Assembly (NCBI GenBank): GCA_039980455.1
Contig: JBDXCG010000003.1
Coordinates: 1,488,001 to 1,552,000, forward strand
Direction of reading: 5' to 3'
Origin: CALINF01 sp039980455
GTDB lineage: Bacteria; Pseudomonadota; Gammaproteobacteria; Pseudomonadales; Halieaceae
DNA length: 64,000 nt
How positions within the stretch are numbered: position 1 is the stretch's first letter; each line of letters begins with the position of its first letter. The notes beneath the pieces were generated by a model. That model was given only the letters and a program-made list of their open reading frames with translations, made no database searches and was not told where the DNA came from. Below, piece by piece: positions 8,092 to 16,397 of this stretch. The position numbers were made by a program, and so were the translations under genes.

Positions 8092-8982
8092 CTAGCGGCA
8101 ATCCGCCGCTAGCCAGTTCAGGATAAGGCCTGAAAGCTGCACCCGGCTCCAGGAAAAAGAATGATCGCCGGAAATGATGTGCTCCTGCAGGGACAACCCT
8201 TCGACCTTGGAATAGGCCTGCTTCGTTGGTGTAAACATGGAGTCTGCAGGTGTTACCTGGTCCTTGTCTCCTACCACCATGAAGACAGACTTACCCGCCA
8301 GACCCGGTCCAAAACCGCGAATATCAAGCTCATCCATTGAACTACGCTGAAGTTGATCAGACATAACCTCGCCCGAAAAGTCCGCGAGCATGAAGAGACT
8401 ATCCGCATAGGCTGTTAACCGGTCTCCGGTGAGGTCACCTTCGTCAAAGCCCGTTTTCCACAACCCCATATTTGCAGGTGACATGGCACCCACACACACC
8501 AGGTCGGCATCCTGACGACCGGCGGCGAGCGCGGTATAGCCACCCAGAGAATGTCCAAGCACTGTTAGTTTGGCTGAATCAACGCGCAAGCGACGCGCGT
8601 TATCTGGCTCGCGCAAATACGCAAGTACAGCGAGAGTGTCGTCATCCAGAGTACGGATCGAATAGCTGCCATCGGCTCCCCATGCTCCGCGGTAGTGGAA
8701 AAACACGACGTTAAAGCCCGCACGCCGCGCTAACTGCGCAATGTCTAGATTTTTTTCATTGCCTGGAAATCCATGCAGCAGTACCACCGTGGGATGAGGT
8801 CCCGCGCCATTGGCCATGTAAATCAGCCCTGGCATTCGGGATCCTTCACTAACCACCACGAGCTCTTCAATGCCCGGTGGATGCATCTTGTCCGCGACAG
8901 GATCTTCCGTGAACGGGTTCTCGGCAACAGCATTGATCGACGGCACCAGCAAGCTCAACATCACCCACACGAGTACTCTCAT
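8092..8982 (-). CDS. Secreted alpha/beta-hydrolase (dienelactone-hydrolase/prolyl-peptidase type)
   Basis: A 296-residue exported serine hydrolase. Residues 1-21 form a signal peptide (MRVLVWVMLSLLVPSINAVA). The mature enzyme shows the oxyanion segment LLHGFPGNE, nucleophile elbow GHSLGG (about residues 143-148), a late acid in VVGDKDQVTP and catalytic His in SGDHSFS near residue 270. The ribosome binding site GGAGAGGG lies directly before ATG 8982. Substrate, an ester or peptide, cannot be inferred. The next gene upstream on the same strand, an exported M28 peptidase, ends 52 bases away, so both may serve periplasmic peptide or ester breakdown. Confidence 0.88.
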   Translation of the reverse strand: MRVLVWVMLSLLVPSINAVAENPFTEDPVADKMHPPGIEELVVVSEGSRMPGLIYMANGAGPHPTVVLLHGFPGNEKNLDIAQLARRAGFNVVFFHYRGAWGADGSYSIRTLDDDTLAVLAYLREPDNARRLRVDSAKLTVLGHSLGGYTALAAGRQDADLVCVGAMSPANMGLWKTGFDEGDLTGDRLTAYADSLFMLADFSGEVMSDQLQRSSMDELDIRGFGPGLAGKSVFMVVGDKDQVTPADSMFTPTKQAYSKVEGLSLQEHIISGDHSFSWSRVQLSGLILNWLAADCR

Positions 8983-9034
8983 TCACCCTCTCCTTCTTTG
9001 CTATACATGGTATCGATTGAGCCTCTTTGTGAAG

Positions 9035-10465
9035 CTACTTCACTGCCTCTTGCGAGACCGGGCGACGAAAGTCCGCTGTACTATTAGCCGTCAGCCAGGC
9101 AAATACTGCAAACGCAGCAACGTTCTGATCCAAAGCGGCAGGGTCGATCTTATCCAGCGTGTCGTCAGGTGTATGGTGTAGGTCAAAATAGTCCATTCCA
9201 TCCTGCACGAAGCGAAATGACGGCAGACCCGCTCGCACCATAGGCGTCAAATCAGGACCTGCACCAGGCTTGTCCATGCTGCCTCGGGCAATTCCGATGG
9301 GCGCTACCAGTTGACCAATCAGGTCAACGACTGCCTGCCCCTCCTTCGAAACCTGAGCCGTCATTTGCCATGCCTTGCCCGCACCGAAGTCACTTTCAGT
9401 ACCAATAATATGATTTTCAAGCTCGCTACGATGTGCCTCAAGATAGGCGGAGCCACCCAGCAAACCCACCTCCTCGGCACCCCAGTAGATGACGCGGATG
9501 GTGCGTCGAGGACGCTTGCCACTATCTAGGATGGCCTTGGCTGCCGCGGTTGCAACGCCGATACCAGCACCATCATCAACGGCGCCGGTTCCTTGATCCC
9601 AGCTATCGAGATGGCCGCCGATGATGATTACTTCTTCGGGATGCTCCGAGCCAACGATATCACCGATGACATTGCCACTTTGGCGAGTACCCACAGCGCG
9701 CGGCGTTAACGTAAGTTGCACACGAATCGGCTTGCCTCGCTGCGCTACCCGCTCTATCTGATCAGCATCGGGATTAGACAGTGCTGCGGCTGGAATACGT
9801 GGCGCATCTTCGCTATAACGCATCTGGCCGGTGTGTGGCATACGATGACTATCGGTTCCTATTGATCTGATCATGATAGCAAGGGCGCCACGGGCACCCG
9901 CAATACTCGCGCCTTCACGTCGAAGTCGGCCGTAAAAACCGTAGGAGCTGCCGTCCTGAGTGGCCTGCATGGCATGACCTACGTACGCGATTTTTCCCTT
10001 CAGGCTACCCGGTGCGGCTGCTTCGAGGGCATCCAGGCTTTCGAAAACCGCCACTTCTGCTTCAAACCCTTCAGGTGGCGTTGCCACCGAACCACCCAAG
10101 GCAGTAATCATCAACGGCTGGGGAAAAGGTGAGACCAAACTTGCAACCTCCTCACCGCGCTCCCAGGTTTCCATCTCAAACGTTTCTATGCGCACATTCT
10201 CAAAACCCAAGGATTCCAGTTTGGCTTTACCCCAATCCCTTGCTCTGGCTTCAGCTTGAGAACCGGCCAACCGTGGCCCGACTTCGGTGGTGAGTGATTC
10301 CACAATGGAATACGCGTCGGTACCATCCATAGCCGCATCGCGCAGCGCCCGGGCTTGCTCTATTGTTGCTTTGGACAAGCCGTGTTCTTGCGCCGACACA
10401 ATGGGTGAAAAAAACGCAGATAGCGCGATCGCAGCCGTACAGGCGCTGACAGTGATGTAATTCAT
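9035..10465 (-). CDS. Exported M28-family zinc aminopeptidase/carboxypeptidase Q-like
   Basis: A 476-residue periplasmic or secreted metallopeptidase. A signal peptide (cleavage near VSAQE, residue 25) is followed by an N-terminal segment, an inserted PA-like domain (about 120-260) and the M28 catalytic domain. Zinc ligands and the catalytic acid are visible: His285 in GGHLDSWD, Asp297 in AVDDGAG, Glu331-332 in WGAEEVG, Glu357/Asp359 in TESDFGAG, and His430-431 in DLHHTPDD. The PA insertion and length resemble carboxypeptidase Q (plasma glutamate carboxypeptidase). I chose ATG 10465 because GGA lies 8-10 bases upstream and the signal peptide starts there; an in-frame TTG at 10477 is possible. 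It lies upstream of the secreted hydrolase on the same strand. Confidence 0.92.
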   Translation of the reverse strand: MNYITVSACTAAIALSAFFSPIVSAQEHGLSKATIEQARALRDAAMDGTDAYSIVESLTTEVGPRLAGSQAEARARDWGKAKLESLGFENVRIETFEMETWERGEEVASLVSPFPQPLMITALGGSVATPPEGFEAEVAVFESLDALEAAAPGSLKGKIAYVGHAMQATQDGSSYGFYGRLRREGASIAGARGALAIMIRSIGTDSHRMPHTGQMRYSEDAPRIPAAALSNPDADQIERVAQRGKPIRVQLTLTPRAVGTRQSGNVIGDIVGSEHPEEVIIIGGHLDSWDQGTGAVDDGAGIGVATAAAKAILDSGKRPRRTIRVIYWGAEEVGLLGGSAYLEAHRSELENHIIGTESDFGAGKAWQMTAQVSKEGQAVVDLIGQLVAPIGIARGSMDKPGAGPDLTPMVRAGLPSFRFVQDGMDYFDLHHTPDDTLDKIDPAALDQNVAAFAVFAWLTANSTADFRRPVSQEAVK

Positions 10466-10610
10466 AGGAAGATCCAAACAAAGAAAGCGGCAAGCCTAGC
10501 AGCATCCGCAATGCACGACAATTTTACCGACATCGATTTGCTACACTGAGCGGTATCCGTAACGCCGTCACCGCCTCAACGCCGGCCTAGCATAGCAAGG
10601 GAAAATACGC

Positions 10611-11366
10611 ATGGATCTTGAACTCACAGGAAAGACAGTACTGGTAACGGGCGCAAACCGGGGCACTGGGCAGATAATCGCTGAAACACTGGCGCGCGAA
10701 GGGGCCACCGTTATTCGCCACAGCATCACGCCACAGGTTGGCTGCGTGCAAGGTGATATTAGATCTGATGAAGGAACTCGCTCCTTGCTGAAACAACTCA
10801 AAAATCACGGCGCGGCGATTGACATTCTCGTGAACAACTACGGCACCACTGATCGTCACAGCTGGCGCGATAGTGACACCGATAAGTGGCTACAGATGTA
10901 TCAAATAAACGTGTTAAGCGCTGCAAGACTGGCTCAAGCACTAATGCAACCAATGCGGGAAAAGGGTTGGGGCCGAATTCTAAATGTGGGCACGATAGGT
11001 TCACACCAGCCAAACAACATTATGCCTGCGTATTACGCCGCCAAGGGTGCACTCGCCACAATGGGAGTCAGTCTGGCGAAAGAGCTGAGCGGCTCCGGTG
11101 TCACTGTTAACACGGTTTCACCGGGATTGATTCTGACGCCGGAGTTAGAGGCGGGATACCGCAAGAAAGCACTAAGAGAGGGCTGGGGTGAAGACTGGCA
11201 GACCATCGAACAAAAACTCGTAGAGAGTGACTTCCCTAATCCTTGCGGACGTATCGCGAGGCGAGACGAGGTAGCCGATTTAATAGCATTCTTATGCAGT
11301 CCCAAAGCAGATTTTATCAACGGACAAAACGTTCGCATCGATGGTGGCGCCGTCAGTTATGTCTAA
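10611..11366 (+). CDS. SDR-family oxidoreductase (classical type)
   Basis: A 251-residue NAD(P)-dependent oxidoreductase of the short-chain dehydrogenase family. It has the cofactor motif TGANRGTG (about 14-21), the structural VNNYG segment near residue 80, the catalytic YYAAK segment and the terminal FINGQNVRIDGG typical of classical SDRs. The usual catalytic Ser, 13 residues before the Tyr, is Thr (NVGTIGS), a conservative change. The substrate is not evident. It precedes the HMG-CoA reductase gene by 114 bases on the same strand, so a link to an acyl-CoA or isoprenoid alcohol is conceivable but only inferred. Confidence 0.9.
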   Translation: MDLELTGKTVLVTGANRGTGQIIAETLAREGATVIRHSITPQVGCVQGDIRSDEGTRSLLKQLKNHGAAIDILVNNYGTTDRHSWRDSDTDKWLQMYQINVLSAARLAQALMQPMREKGWGRILNVGTIGSHQPNNIMPAYYAAKGALATMGVSLAKELSGSGVTVNTVSPGLILTPELEAGYRKKALREGWGEDWQTIEQKLVESDFPNPCGRIARRDEVADLIAFLCSPKADFINGQNVRIDGGAVSYV

Positions 11367-11455
11367 CAATCTTCCGGTTGCCTGATACCAATGCCCTGCC
11401 GCCGTTGACCCAAACCCGCCACACGCGTAGTTTTATGCCCAAAATTCGCGTACGA

Positions 11456-11479
11456 GACAAGGAAGACAAGGAAGACAAG
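11456..11479 (+). repeat. 9-bp tandem repeat carrying two ribosome-binding sites
   Basis: GACAAGGAA occurs at 11456-11464 and 11465-11473, and a partial third unit ends at 11479, just before the GTG start at 11481. Each full unit contains an AAGGAA Shine-Dalgarno core, so copy number would alter spacing to the start codon. Confidence 0.45.
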
Positions 11480-11480
11480 T

Positions 11481-12665
11481 GTGAGCCTCAAGATTCCACG
11501 TGACAGTGATAACGACTACTCCTCAGACATGGTAAAGGCGCGTCAGGATTTTATCGAAACACATACGCCTGCAAAGCTAAATCACACGAAACAATACTCA
11601 TTCGACCCGGCTGATATGTCGGGAAACATTGAGAATATCTTTGGCGTTGCGCAAGTTCCTATCGGACTTGCGGGGCCGTTACTCGTGGATGGCGAACACG
11701 CCCAAGGCGAGTTTTTCGTTCCCATGGCTACGGTAGAAGGCACCATGCTGGCAAGCTACAACCGAGGTATGCGCGTAATTCGAGAGTGCGGCGGGGTTAA
11801 AACGACCGTCTCTGGCGAAGTCATGCAGCGCGCGCCTGTTTTCGTCTTTAAAGACGCGCGCCAAGCGCGAGACTTTGGCCGCTGGCTGGACGATAACTAC
11901 GAAGAGATCAAGGCGATTGCCGAATCCACGACGTCAGTAGGCAAGCTCAATGAGATTGAGCATTACCATGCCCACAATATGATCTTCACTCGTTTCGACT
12001 ACTCTACTGGAGACGCTGCCGGCCAGAACATGACCAGCCGAGCCACGTTTGTTGCCTGCGAATGGATAACCAAGCAACAGCCTCAAATGCAGCACTACCT
12101 ACTATCTGGCAACTTCGATACAGAAAAGAAAACCTCCTCTGTCAATATGCTTAAAGGGCGCGGGCGGCGTGTCACCGCGGAGATCACGATTCCTGAAGAT
12201 GTGATGCTGCGCAATCTGCGAATGTCGCCACAGCAAATGCACTACGGACAGGGTATTAGCACCATGAGCGCATTTCTCAGCAGCTCATCCAACAATGCTG
12301 CGCACCCAGCCAATGGTTTGGCTGCGCTGTATCTGGCGACAGGACAGGATATTGCCAACATTGGCGAATCCAATCAGTGCACGGTGTACAACAAACTCAA
12401 TCGCGACGGTAGTCTGTATTATTCCATTACCCTGCCCGCATTGATTCTCGCGACATACGGTGGTGGCACGAGTTTACCTACACAGCGCGAGTGCCTACAG
12501 ATAATGGACTGTTATGGCGCAGGTAAGGCACTGAAATTGGCAGAAATAGCCGCCGCGCTTGTGGTGGCGGGAGAACTGTCATTAAGTGCAGCCACCCGCG
12601 TGGATCGCAAGACACGCAAAAATGAGTGGGTAGACGCTCACGAGCAACTGGGGCGAAACCGCTAA
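11481..12665 (+). CDS. Hydroxymethylglutaryl-CoA reductase, class I-like
   Basis: Predicted to interconvert HMG-CoA and mevalonate with NAD(P)H; 394 residues, matching a soluble catalytic domain. Visible blocks are ENIFGVAQVPIGLAGPL (about 51-67), the VEGTMLASYNRG catalytic-Glu block, GDAAGQNM, the Lys-containing DTEKKTSSVN, TGQDIANIGESNQC, GGGTSLPTQ and the C-terminal His/Arg in DAHEQLGRNR. The GVAGPL-like and MATVEGT blocks fit class I (eukaryote/archaeal) rather than class II of Pseudomonas mevalonii. The start is GTG 11481 behind a repeated AAGGAAG. No other mevalonate-pathway gene is in the window, while the MEP-pathway gene ispG is at 46.6 kb. The arfB gene follows 48 bases later. Confidence 0.93.
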   Translation: MSLKIPRDSDNDYSSDMVKARQDFIETHTPAKLNHTKQYSFDPADMSGNIENIFGVAQVPIGLAGPLLVDGEHAQGEFFVPMATVEGTMLASYNRGMRVIRECGGVKTTVSGEVMQRAPVFVFKDARQARDFGRWLDDNYEEIKAIAESTTSVGKLNEIEHYHAHNMIFTRFDYSTGDAAGQNMTSRATFVACEWITKQQPQMQHYLLSGNFDTEKKTSSVNMLKGRGRRVTAEITIPEDVMLRNLRMSPQQMHYGQGISTMSAFLSSSSNNAAHPANGLAALYLATGQDIANIGESNQCTVYNKLNRDGSLYYSITLPALILATYGGGTSLPTQRECLQIMDCYGAGKALKLAEIAAALVVAGELSLSAATRVDRKTRKNEWVDAHEQLGRNR

Positions 12666-12713
12666 CTCTGATTCCCATGATGGATGAACTGCAATGTTTG
12701 AAGCGGTGCGAAC

Positions 12714-13130
12714 ATGCTGACTATTTCTAGCAACGTATCTATAGCTGACAGTGACATAGATATGCAAGGAGTACGTGCACAAGGTGCCGGCGGGCAAAAC
12801 GTGAACAAGGTTTCGTCCGCAATTCACCTACGATTTAATATCGTGCAGTCCTCGCTGCCTGATTTTTACAAACAGCGGCTGATGCTCCTACGAGACAAAC
12901 GGATAACCCGCGACGGCGTAATCATCATTAAGGCGCAGCGCTATCGGACGCAAGAGAAAAATCGTGAGGATGCTTTGCTTAGGCTCCAAGAACTGGTGCG
13001 CTCCGTGTCTCATGTGCAGCGCAAACGCGTAGCGACAAAGCCTACCCGCTCATCGCAACGCAAACGGCTTGACGGCAAAACCCGCCACAGCAGAACAAAA
13101 AAGCTACGCGGGCGTGTAGATGACCACTAG
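12714..13130 (+). CDS. arfB: Peptidyl-tRNA hydrolase ArfB (YaeJ), ribosome rescue
   Basis: Releases peptides from ribosomes stalled on truncated mRNA, acting as a codon-independent release factor. At 138 residues it matches the family. The catalytic GGQ motif sits in AQGAGGQNVNKVSSAIHLRF (about residues 22-42). The C-terminus is strongly basic (TRSSQRKRLDGKTRHSRTKK), the tail that inserts into the empty mRNA channel. It lacks the codon-recognition domains of RF1/RF2, separating it from prfA and prfB. It lies 48 bases behind HMG-CoA reductase and converges on the DUF2884 gene at 13159. Confidence 0.95.
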   Translation: MLTISSNVSIADSDIDMQGVRAQGAGGQNVNKVSSAIHLRFNIVQSSLPDFYKQRLMLLRDKRITRDGVIIIKAQRYRTQEKNREDALLRLQELVRSVSHVQRKRVATKPTRSSQRKRLDGKTRHSRTKKLRGRVDDH

Positions 13131-13158
13131 CGCGTAGCGTACCGTGGATTTAACCCAA

Positions 13159-13899
13159 TCACTCAAACAGTGAGTAGCCCTTTAACTCTGGCACAGCAGT
13201 GGTCAGCTCGCGCTCCAGTGTTCGTATCTCGCGCATATCCTGGCAAAGCGCATCGCCTGTTTCCTCCAGCACCGACGCTGACGCCTCGATCTCTTCGCCA
13301 ACAAGCTCCATCCGCTCACCAAATGCCTCCATCTTCTCAACAAACGAGCCTTCTCCGCTCGTCATCGCAGAACCCATTTGGCTCATCATGGCCCCCATTG
13401 CGTCGCCAACCGCTCCTTCCAGCTCAGCCTCAAGGTTTTCACCAAAGCTTTCATAATCTTCAGACACAAGACGATAGACGCCCTCTTCTGGTTTGGCGGT
13501 AGCATTGAAGGCAATTCGGGCCTCTTCCATTGCCTTAGCCGGTTTACTGGATAGCTCACTGCCCTCGCCAAACACGCCGGTAAGCGCAACATCGAGCGAT
13601 TTACCCGCTACTGTCAGCGCCTCATTCACCAATTCTATGATCTGTGGCACGAGTGCGGCGACTTCTCCGGCGTAATGCTCGGTGAGCGCCCGCTGCTCAT
13701 CACTCAGCTCAACATCCTTTCCGCCTACGGACAGGTAGCCTTTCTGAACAATCTGGTAAAGCTCCTTATTCTTCTGACTCACCAAAAGAGACTGATGGGT
13801 AACGGTGATATCGTGTTGAATGTTAATGTTGCACTCATCTGCGGCCCATACGGGCATTGCCAAAAGTGCCGCAACGGCGACCAGCAACCACTGTCTCAT
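13159..13899 (-). CDS. Exported DUF2884 (YggN-like) protein
   Basis: A 246-residue periplasmic protein of unknown function, resembling the YggN/DUF2884 family. It has a signal peptide ending near WAADE (residue 20), a segment with CNINIQHDITVTHQSLLVSQK typical of the family start, then a long Glu/Ala/Met-rich helical region (about 90-225) with coiled-coil character. Two cysteines (mature positions near 23 and 221) could form a disulfide. Its promoter region contains a near-perfect copy of the palindrome found before the YtrA-type operon at 41.4 kb, so it is probably a target of the GntR regulator encoded at 40014-40385. No enzymatic motif is visible. Confidence 0.8.
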   Translation of the reverse strand: MRQWLLVAVAALLAMPVWAADECNINIQHDITVTHQSLLVSQKNKELYQIVQKGYLSVGGKDVELSDEQRALTEHYAGEVAALVPQIIELVNEALTVAGKSLDVALTGVFGEGSELSSKPAKAMEEARIAFNATAKPEEGVYRLVSEDYESFGENLEAELEGAVGDAMGAMMSQMGSAMTSGEGSFVEKMEAFGERMELVGEEIEASASVLEETGDALCQDMREIRTLERELTTAVPELKGYSLFE

Positions 13900-13923
13900 C
13901 AGAAAACCTCATCCATTAAATTA

Positions 13924-13963
13924 CGTGTTATACCAAGCTATAACACCATATCACATTTGTAAA
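13924..13963 (-). promoter_or_regulatory. Promoter with a YtrA-type palindromic operator, second site
   Basis: Positions 13924-13947 hold CGTGTTATA-N6-TATAACACC, identical in both arms to the operator at 41461-41484 except for one outermost base. On the minus strand a -35 TTTACA (13958-13963) and a -10 TATAGC (13937-13942) are separated by 15 bases, with the -10 inside the palindrome. Binding would block transcription of the DUF2884 gene. The divergent membrane-protein gene at 14049 starts 102 bases away and could be affected too. Confidence 0.7.
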
Positions 13964-14048
13964 CTACTTTATGACCTTCGGCACTATCGAATCTGTGCGC
14001 CGTTGCCTACACTTCTCCCTATATCCAATACACGGAGCAGTTTCTTTC

Positions 14049-14486
14049 ATGGTCGTACGAAAAAGGAAAAAAGTCGAACGTTGGTACTACATAATCCTGT
14101 CGATAGCGCTGCTTTGGAATTTGCTGGGGGTCAGTGCATTTGTCATGCAGATCATGATGACGCCTGAAGCAACCGCAAATTTATCTCCTGCCGAGCAGGA
14201 GCTATATGCAAACATACCGATGTGGTCCACCGTCGCATTCGGGGTGGCAGTGCTGGGAGGCACGCTGGGGTGCATTGGCCTGCTCTTACGAAAACAATGG
14301 GGGCTTATCGTATTGTGGCTATCACTGTTAGGCGTACTAACACAGATGACCCACGTACTGCTGCTAAGCGATGTGCTGAAGGTGTCTGGCCCGGGTGCTG
14401 CTGTGATGCCCATTTTGATCACTGTTGTTGCGGTGGCCCTGATTATTATCGGCCGCAATGCCAATACCCGACACTGGCTGGACTAG
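14049..14486 (+). CDS. Four-helix inner-membrane protein, unknown function
   Basis: A 145-residue protein I do not recognise. After a basic start (MVVRKRKKVERWYY) there are four hydrophobic segments at about residues 14-36, 60-80, 90-108 and 118-138, ending IIIGRNANTRHWLD. A polar loop rich in Glu and Pro lies between helices 1 and 2 (TPEATANLSPAEQELY). I chose ATG 14049 because GGAG lies 11 bases upstream and the positive-inside start fits; an in-frame ATG at 13971 lacks a binding site. It is divergent from the DUF2884 gene and shares with it the palindromic operator region, so a membrane-stress role under the GntR regulator is possible but inferred. Confidence 0.7.
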   Translation: MVVRKRKKVERWYYIILSIALLWNLLGVSAFVMQIMMTPEATANLSPAEQELYANIPMWSTVAFGVAVLGGTLGCIGLLLRKQWGLIVLWLSLLGVLTQMTHVLLLSDVLKVSGPGAAVMPILITVVAVALIIIGRNANTRHWLD

Positions 14487-14492
14487 AGTCGC

Positions 14493-15419
14493 CTAATAGC
14501 CGCGATTGAAATCTACGACACCTGCTAGCGGCCTACTCTCAATAAAGGCGGAGTAATTTTCAGCAAACACATCAGCAACGCGCTCTGCCAACGTGGGCGC
14601 GGCTGTATGCGATGTAATATAGAGATTTGGCTCGCGCCAAAGGGGATTGCTATCCTCCGGCGGCTCGGTAGGGAGCACGTCAAGAATTGCCCCACGCAAT
14701 TGGCCCGCGCGCAACGCTTCAATCAGATCCTGGTTCACGATCGCATTGGCGCGCCCCGCATTGATCACAACAGCACCGTGACGCAAACACTGTAGTAGCG
14801 AAGCGTCAACGATGTTGCTAGTTTTCGGGGTGTCTGGCAACAGGCTCACAAGGTAATGCAGGTCTTGGGCGAACGCGAAGCGCTCATGCAATGCGTAACA
14901 GTGATCGAACCCCGGTACCGACTCGCCACTGGTGTTCAAACCAACAATGTGTAAGCCAAACATCCGGCAACTGGCAGCCACCTGTTGACCAATAGATCCT
15001 GTGCCCAGTATGCCAATCCGCCGGCCAAAGAGCGTGTTATCCGGACGTGGGTCCCAAGACGCGGCTGCGGCTCGCTCGATTACCTTGCGCTCTATCCCCA
15101 GCAACCAAGCCAGCACATATTCACTCATGAGTTCGCCGAAAATGCCTTTAACTCCGGTCAGCTGGAAGTCACGCTTAGGCTGTTCAACGAGGGGCCGTAC
15201 ACCGGCCCATGTCGACTGCACCCAACGCAGTTGAGAACATTGATCGACCAATCCGGATACCATCGCAGGAGGGCCAAAAATAATTTCGATGTCGCTGATT
15301 AGAGCGGCGGCAGATTCAGCGCGCTCACAGTAGTGGGCAGTAAAGCCAGGGAGTCCTCGCGGCTCCAGCAAAGATCGAAACTGGTCCGCCTGGGGACCGA
15401 CGACCAAAACTTCAGGCAT
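14493..15419 (-). CDS. D-2-hydroxyacid dehydrogenase (GhrA/hydroxypyruvate reductase type)
   Basis: An NAD(P)-dependent reductase of 2-ketoacids such as glyoxylate or hydroxypyruvate; 308 residues. The Rossmann motif GILGTGSIGQQVA lies at about 137-149. Catalytic Arg is in NAGRANAIV, Glu in DVLPTEPP and His in ITSHTAAPT, the Arg-Glu-His set of the family. I chose ATG 15419 (MPEVLVVGP) because GGAG precedes it; a longer in-frame start at 15512 would overlap the upstream ThuA gene by 77 bases. It starts 16 bases after the ThuA-like gene ends, indicating an operon. The exact ketoacid is unknown. Confidence 0.9.
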   Translation of the reverse strand: MPEVLVVGPQADQFRSLLEPRGLPGFTAHYCERAESAAALISDIEIIFGPPAMVSGLVDQCSQLRWVQSTWAGVRPLVEQPKRDFQLTGVKGIFGELMSEYVLAWLLGIERKVIERAAAASWDPRPDNTLFGRRIGILGTGSIGQQVAASCRMFGLHIVGLNTSGESVPGFDHCYALHERFAFAQDLHYLVSLLPDTPKTSNIVDASLLQCLRHGAVVINAGRANAIVNQDLIEALRAGQLRGAILDVLPTEPPEDSNPLWREPNLYITSHTAAPTLAERVADVFAENYSAFIESRPLAGVVDFNRGY

Positions 15420-15435
15420 GACGACCGACTCCGGA

Positions 15436-16323
15436 CTAACAGCCTTCTGCTGGCTCGCCCAACAACCAGGCCAGCGCATCACCCAGTAAGGTCTTATAAA
15501 CAGGGTTATCAAACGCCTTCTTACTGTGACCCAGCGCGGTATACATGGCGCGCCCCGAGCCCACGCACGTGCTCCAGGCTATAGGGTGATCGCCCATGCG
15601 CAGATCCGTCTCTTTCCAGGGCAGCTTCTGAATCGGCGAATAAGAATCCTCATCAACGGTTGCCAATATGGTAAAGCCACTCTCACGCGGAGAGCGATCG
15701 AATGAATACCACTCATCTTCATGATCCCAAACGCTTGGTAGCGCCTGCACTGCGGGGTGGTCGACATTTTCGGTCACAACCGACGCTATCTGAAACTGTG
15801 GATCAAGAATATGCGCTGTAAAGTTGGTACCGATTAGGGTATCCATATACCAGCGCCAGTCTTGTTGAGAGCCATCGCCGGCGGCGTGTATACCCAACCA
15901 GCCACCGCCATTCTCCAGCCAGCGCTGAAACGACTGCTCCTGGCTGACACTGAGCATATCTCCAGTAGCATTGAGAAACACTACAGCAGAAAAATTCGAC
16001 AACTGCTCATCATTAAACACGGCCCCATTTTCAGTGAAGAACATATCCCAGCCGCGGCCAATACCGATAGAATCTAAAGTAACCGTACCCGCAGTGATGC
16101 CTTCTTCGTGCCTGAAGCCATTGGTCTTACTGAATACCAATACAGCAGGTGTGCGCAAATCGCCCGGTAGATACGGTGGCCGTTCGTCGTGCGCAGTACT
16201 TGGGAACACCAAATTCCAGGCGCCTATCGAATAAATGTACGCACCTGCTGCCACCAGCAACAGTACAATCACGAAGGCGAGGCGTCGTATAAAACGCAGG
16301 AACCCTCCCCGTCTGGCAGCCAT
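15436..16323 (-). CDS. Membrane-anchored ThuA-like (trehalose-utilization-fold) protein
   Basis: A 295-residue class I glutamine-amidotransferase-fold protein of the ThuA group, which is found with sugar catabolism genes but lacks a settled activity. A basic N-terminus is followed by one membrane helix at about 15-35 (FVIVLLLVAAGAYIYSI), placing the domain in the periplasm. Family blocks are VLVFSKTNGFRHEEGI, the GGGWLGIHAAGD segment and the C-terminal GRAMYTALGHS. ATG 16323 was chosen because GGAGAATGTT precedes it. The next gene downstream is a D-2-hydroxyacid dehydrogenase, so the pair may process a sugar-acid or ketoacid, which is inference. Confidence 0.85.
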   Translation of the reverse strand: MAARRGGFLRFIRRLAFVIVLLLVAAGAYIYSIGAWNLVFPSTAHDERPPYLPGDLRTPAVLVFSKTNGFRHEEGITAGTVTLDSIGIGRGWDMFFTENGAVFNDEQLSNFSAVVFLNATGDMLSVSQEQSFQRWLENGGGWLGIHAAGDGSQQDWRWYMDTLIGTNFTAHILDPQFQIASVVTENVDHPAVQALPSVWDHEDEWYSFDRSPRESGFTILATVDEDSYSPIQKLPWKETDLRMGDHPIAWSTCVGSGRAMYTALGHSKKAFDNPVYKTLLGDALAWLLGEPAEGC

Positions 16324-16397
16324 AACATTCTCCAATCGACTTGAACACTGCGCAAATATACCATGAAGCACTGACTATCTGTGCGGGGCTCGAAAAG

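Noticed and set aside
8092..8982. Annotation as a specific esterase or dienelactone hydrolase
   Set aside because: The catalytic serine-hydrolase residues are clear but nothing in the sequence or context fixes the substrate.
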